Assembly: GCF_030817835.1 (NCBI RefSeq)
Contig: NZ_JAUSZR010000001.1
Location: forward strand, 1,984,001-2,048,000
Source: Pseudarthrobacter sp. W1I19
Lineage (GTDB): Bacteria; Actinomycetota; Actinomycetes; Actinomycetales; Micrococcaceae
Length of the DNA stretch: 64,000 nucleotides
Reading direction: 5' to 3'
Positions 61,178-64,000 of the stretch are shown one piece after another; the first letter of the stretch is position 1, and each line of letters begins with the position of its first letter. The position numbers were made by a program, and so were the translations under genes. Under the pieces are notes generated by a model that made no database searches, was not told the origin of the DNA, and saw only the letters and a program-made list of their open reading frames with translations.

Positions 61178-62659
61178 TCATCGGGGGTCTCCCTTGAGTG
61201 CGCGACCAGGGAACGCGTCCGTCAGCATGAGACCGCCCCGCACAACGGCTGTACCGCCGACGAAGAGATGGCGCACACCGACGGAGGGACGGGTGGAATC
61301 GAAGTAACTTGCTGTGTCGGAGAACCGCTCCGGCTCGATCACGACGATGTCGGCGTCCGCACCGATACCGATGTGGCCCTTGGCCCGTGCGCCGGATGCT
61401 GCATCATCAAGAACGCGCGCCGGCAAGTAGGAACAGCGCCGGAACGCCTCGAGCCAGCTCCAAGCGCCGGTCTCACGCACCATCATGCGAATCGAACGGG
61501 CAAACGTTCCTGACGTGCGAGGGTGGGTGGCGCCGCCGGCCGGTAGCGGCCATTGAAGCGATTCGCGAACCTCGCCGGCCCACTTGACGGGCATGGCATC
61601 GCTCGCGACGATGGCATCAGGAAAGGCCAGGGCGCTCTGAAGCAGGGCCAGGTCGCTCGGATCCTCTTCGTTGAGGAACGCGACTATGCACTCGGCGGCC
61701 GGGTCGGTGCGGCGAATTTCGCTCAGGCGCGCGGCATCCACGACCCGTTCACCAGTGGTGACGATCGTGATGTCGCTCGGCTTGATGCCCCAGGTGCCGA
61801 GGCGTTCCGGAGCGAGGAAGAATGCGCCGACCGCGGTGCTGCCCGCGCCATAGGGGTAGGTCTCCACGGTGACGCGGTTTCCCTCGGCCTTAGAGCGTTC
61901 GAGCATGCCGAGCACACGGTCAATGTGGCGGCGGGAGGTGCTGTTGACGTGGCAGTGGTGCATGGCCGCGCCGGTCTCGGCCGCGGCAATCATGATCTCT
62001 GCAGAGCCGTCGATCGGTGTCGTCGGGTCGGCCTCGATCAGTTCACGCACGTGGGTGAATGTGGGAGCGTTCGCTGCGGCAGCGAGACGCGCGACCGCAA
62101 GGAACTCCGCCGGATCGGTGCGCGGCGCATAGCCGAGCAGGATGCCGATTCCGATAGCGCCGTCTGCGATCTCTGTCTCGAGCTGCGCGAGCCAGGTGTT
62201 CAACTCACGAGGGCTCGAACCGCGCTGCCACTCTGGTTTGGCGAGTAAGCCGAGGGCGTTGTGCACATCGGCGACCGGTGCCTCGCCTAGGTGAGCAAAG
62301 GCGCGCGCCTGCGCCCAGGAGGCCGAAAAGCCGTAGTTGAGGGGGCGGCCCTCGCGGGCGGCATTGGCAAACGCCGCAGTGACGGGTGCCAGCCCAGCTT
62401 CGAGGTCAAGTGCCGTCGTGACTCCGTCCATCGCCTGCAGGCGCTGCCCGGCGATAGAATGAACGTGGCTGTGGAGGTCCACGAAGCCCGGGCCGACTAT
62501 GCATCCGCTGACGTCGATGACCACGGCCCCCTCGGTCTCGGCAGGGGAGAGCTGGGCCCCTGCTGCAACTACACGGCCGTTCTCCATGAGGAGATCGCCG
62601 ATGTCGTCGTGTCCGGTGCCGGGGTCGATGACCCGCCCGCCCTTCAGAAGTGTGCGCAT
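61178..62659 (-). CDS. D-aminoacylase-type amidohydrolase
   Basis: A 493-residue amidohydrolase of the N-acyl-D-amino-acid deacylase/D-glutamate deacylase group. LLKGGRVIDPGTGHDDIGDL starts the small beta domain, and the metal site HxH is in GPGFVDLHSHVHS. GAIGIGILLGYAPRTDP, FTHVREL and MHHCHVNSTSRRHIDRVLGM are typical of the family, as is ADIVVIEPERFSDTA at the C terminus. It would release an acid from an N-acyl-D-amino acid in the cytoplasm. No operon partner is visible; an IS5 relic lies downstream. Confidence 0.8.
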   Translation of the reverse strand: MRTLLKGGRVIDPGTGHDDIGDLLMENGRVVAAGAQLSPAETEGAVVIDVSGCIVGPGFVDLHSHVHSIAGQRLQAMDGVTTALDLEAGLAPVTAAFANAAREGRPLNYGFSASWAQARAFAHLGEAPVADVHNALGLLAKPEWQRGSSPRELNTWLAQLETEIADGAIGIGILLGYAPRTDPAEFLAVARLAAAANAPTFTHVRELIEADPTTPIDGSAEIMIAAAETGAAMHHCHVNSTSRRHIDRVLGMLERSKAEGNRVTVETYPYGAGSTAVGAFFLAPERLGTWGIKPSDITIVTTGERVVDAARLSEIRRTDPAAECIVAFLNEEDPSDLALLQSALAFPDAIVASDAMPVKWAGEVRESLQWPLPAGGATHPRTSGTFARSIRMMVRETGAWSWLEAFRRCSYLPARVLDDAASGARAKGHIGIGADADIVVIEPERFSDTASYFDSTRPSVGVRHLFVGGTAVVRGGLMLTDAFPGRALKGDPR

Positions 62660-62830
62660 TTAGCCAGCATGGCAGATCTCGGATGCGTGCCAATTGGCCA
62701 TGCCGACGATCTTCACCCGGTGACATCGTCGGATTGACCCACACCGAGCCGTGCTGCGCCGGGCATACTCTCCAACAACCGAGAAACGAGAAAGGCTAGA
62801 CCCATACGACATACAGATGACTTTGCCATT

Positions 62831-63034
62831 TTGGTCACTGCGACAGACCGCGCCAGCCTGGAACGCCGGCTTGACGAAGCCGTGGCCGTAGCCAGGATCA
62901 CGGCAATGCGTGAACAACGTCGGGGAATTCTCGTGACGCGCCACGGTCCAGACTCCTTCACCGTAGCCCTCAGCGCCGAGGTCCCGTTTGGCCTGACCCG
63001 GGATCATCAGGACTGGCGGTGGCCATGCGCTTGA
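62831..63034 (+). CDS. Small conserved actinobacterial protein
   Basis: A product of about 67 residues. VTATDRASLERRLDEAVAVA, then RRGILVTRHGPDSFTVALSA and EVPFGLTRDHQDW, matches a short family frequent in Arthrobacter, function unknown. The start is uncertain: TTG 62831 has no good ribosome binding site and the frame remains open upstream through RHTDDFAIL, so the true N terminus may be further left or damaged. Confidence 0.6.
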   Translation: MVTATDRASLERRLDEAVAVARITAMREQRRGILVTRHGPDSFTVALSAEVPFGLTRDHQDWRWPCA

Positions 63035-63049
63035 TCGAGTACCAGTAGG

Positions 63050-63175
63050 TCAGGTAGTAGATGATCCCGGGGGCTCGCTCTCAGCGACGGCTACCTCTTC
63101 ATGCTGCAGCCCCAGTGCCTCGCCGATACGGATTCCGGACTCCCAGAGCAGCACTAACAGAAACCAGCCCCGGAA
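63050..63175 (-). pseudogene. Relic of a tyrosine integrase
   Basis: RFRGWFLLVLLWESGIRIGE and ALGLQHEEVAVAE match the first conserved box of tyrosine recombinases, including the catalytic Arg in SGIRIGEALGL. The His-x-x-Arg and Tyr boxes are absent. The fragment points to a lost phage or integrative element. Confidence 0.65.
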
Positions 63176-63264
63176 CCTTGTGCACGCATGCACGGGGCAG
63201 GCGTGTGTGCGCAATCGTCTGCAGAACATACGCCTCGGAGGTGAATATGATGCTCCTATGGCTA

Positions 63265-63665
63265 TCAAACCTTCGTGATGGCCTGCGTTTCTAGCCACTC
63301 GAGGTAGCGGTTACGGAGGTCGGTGTCCCGGGACGTGCCGGCTTCAATACGTCGGACGGCTACTGGCCAGACCCCCAAGTACTGTGCTGCGGCGACCAGT
63401 GTCCGGTCTGCGTCGAGTCGTCGTTGGCGAAGGTCGTGACTGGTGTCCACCGCTTCCTTAGGGCGTCTGAGTGTGCGAAATACTTCGCGTGCGATGTATC
63501 GGTTGAGGCAGCGGATGATCTCCTTTGGTCTTCCCTTCGCTCACGCGTTTAGCGACGTAAGAGCGGGTGCGTGGATCGTTGGCCATTCATGCCAGAGCGA
63601 TGTAGTGAAGGGCAGCGTTCGCTGCTCTGTCGCCGGCTCGGGAGAGCCTAAGACTGCTCCTTGGG
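63265..63665 (-). pseudogene. IS110-family transposase C-terminal relic
   Basis: The minus strand reads RLSRAGDRAANAALHYIALA, a TGA, MANDPRTRSYVAKRVSEGKT and, after a frameshift, EIIRCLNRYIAREVFRTLRR with a helix-turn-helix-like extension (LRQRRLDADRTLVAAAQYLG, VWPVAVRRIEAGTSRDTDLR). The first part is the classic IS110 C terminus. The last 61 residues (63265-63450, from GTG 63450) remain an open frame and could be made as a small DNA-binding protein. Confidence 0.65.
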
Positions 63666-64000
63666 AGTGCCCAAAAAGCCATGCGTGAAGCCAAACCTGA
63701 CGCTATCCGGGCCCCCGGCTGACGTCGGGTTTCCAACTGGACGAACGCCTTTGGCCGCAAGCAAGGTCCTTCGCACTTTTCGAGTCTGGTCCCGCTATTA
63801 TTCGAGGCCGCGTAAGGTCTCCTAACTTTAAGCGGGCCGCTTAAACAGCGCTGTTCAGAAGGCGCGGATAGTTAGAAATTGAATATGCGCGCTTACCAGT
63901 AGTTGCTCGCCCTATCGGGTCGGGTCGAGGCTGCCTTGTGGAGTGAGGCGCGCCCATGATTGCCGTGCTTTACAGGGCCGCCACCGAGCGATTCTGTCCC
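63666..64000. other. Right-end stretch without genes
   Basis: No gene was seen. The main feature is a perfect 19-bp palindrome at 63827-63845 (TTTAAGCGG-G-CCGCTTAAA) in a locally A/T-rich setting. Confidence 0.45.
63827..63845. repeat. Perfect 19-bp palindrome
   Basis: TTTAAGCGG, one central base, CCGCTTAAA. It lies outside any gene, beside integrase and transposase relics. It could be a recombinase or repressor site. Confidence 0.5.

Noticed and set aside
1..64000. CRISPR arrays, tRNA and rRNA genes
   Set aside because: No regularly spaced repeats and no tRNA-like T-arm and acceptor pairs were noticed on reading; a dedicated scan could not be run.

Overview
The window reads as chromosomal DNA of a high-GC actinobacterium, most likely an Arthrobacter-like member of the Micrococcaceae. 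The basis is codon use, GTG starts, a STAS/SEC14-like (DUF7793) protein, DUF4386 membrane proteins and several small proteins I associate with that group. No rRNA, tRNA or CRISPR array was seen. It is an accessory region: relics of IS256, ISL3, IS5, IS110 and IS1634-like transposases, a resolvase and a tyrosine integrase lie between intact catabolic, transport and regulatory operons.

Left part (1-12.8 kb): two tandem full-length paralogues with an N-terminal PD-(D/E)XK-type nuclease motif; a DUF6308 gene; a tightly coupled pair (300-residue soluble protein plus a four-helix membrane protein); an HTH excisionase-like gene; a broken HNH gene; and a convergent pair with a DUF488 protein. The content resembles a defence or genome-conflict island. 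Several genes carry one-base indels at short homopolymers, which may be sequencing errors. An IS256-family element with an 8-bp target duplication follows (12,848-14,227), then a LacI relic and a beta-lactamase-fold serine hydrolase.

Middle (16.7-41.8 kb): a DJ-1/PfpI protein, a cyclase-family protein and a divergent GlxA-type regulator; a LysR/RidA/M20 peptidase/diaminopropionate ammonia-lyase operon divergent from an M24 peptidase/aminotransferase/ThDP-enzyme operon, a probable catabolic pathway for an acylated or cyclic diamino compound; a class III aminotransferase, PucR regulator and methylmalonate-semialdehyde dehydrogenase set (probably beta-alanine-like catabolism); and a copper operon (copZ, secreted metal-binding protein, copA).

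Right part (42-60.4 kb): a regulon that seems to centre on a large MalT/LAL-type LuxR regulator (47,276-50,017). A palindrome TCACCA-N4-TGGTGA lies upstream of four transcription units. These are a relic hydrolase unit, an MFS/alpha-beta-hydrolase/flavoprotein operon, a membrane-protein gene, and an ABC exporter operon. Two of the units also share a nearly identical leader encoding a 54-residue peptide, and three genes begin with the same MSSLTD start. A relic of a second LuxR gene sits beside one of the sites. This repeated regulator-operator-leader module is the most unusual structure in the window.

Right end (60.4-64 kb): a 211-bp inverted duplicate of part of the GlxA-type gene from 41 kb away, an IS5 relic, a D-aminoacylase-type amidohydrolase, and relics of an integrase and an IS110 transposase.
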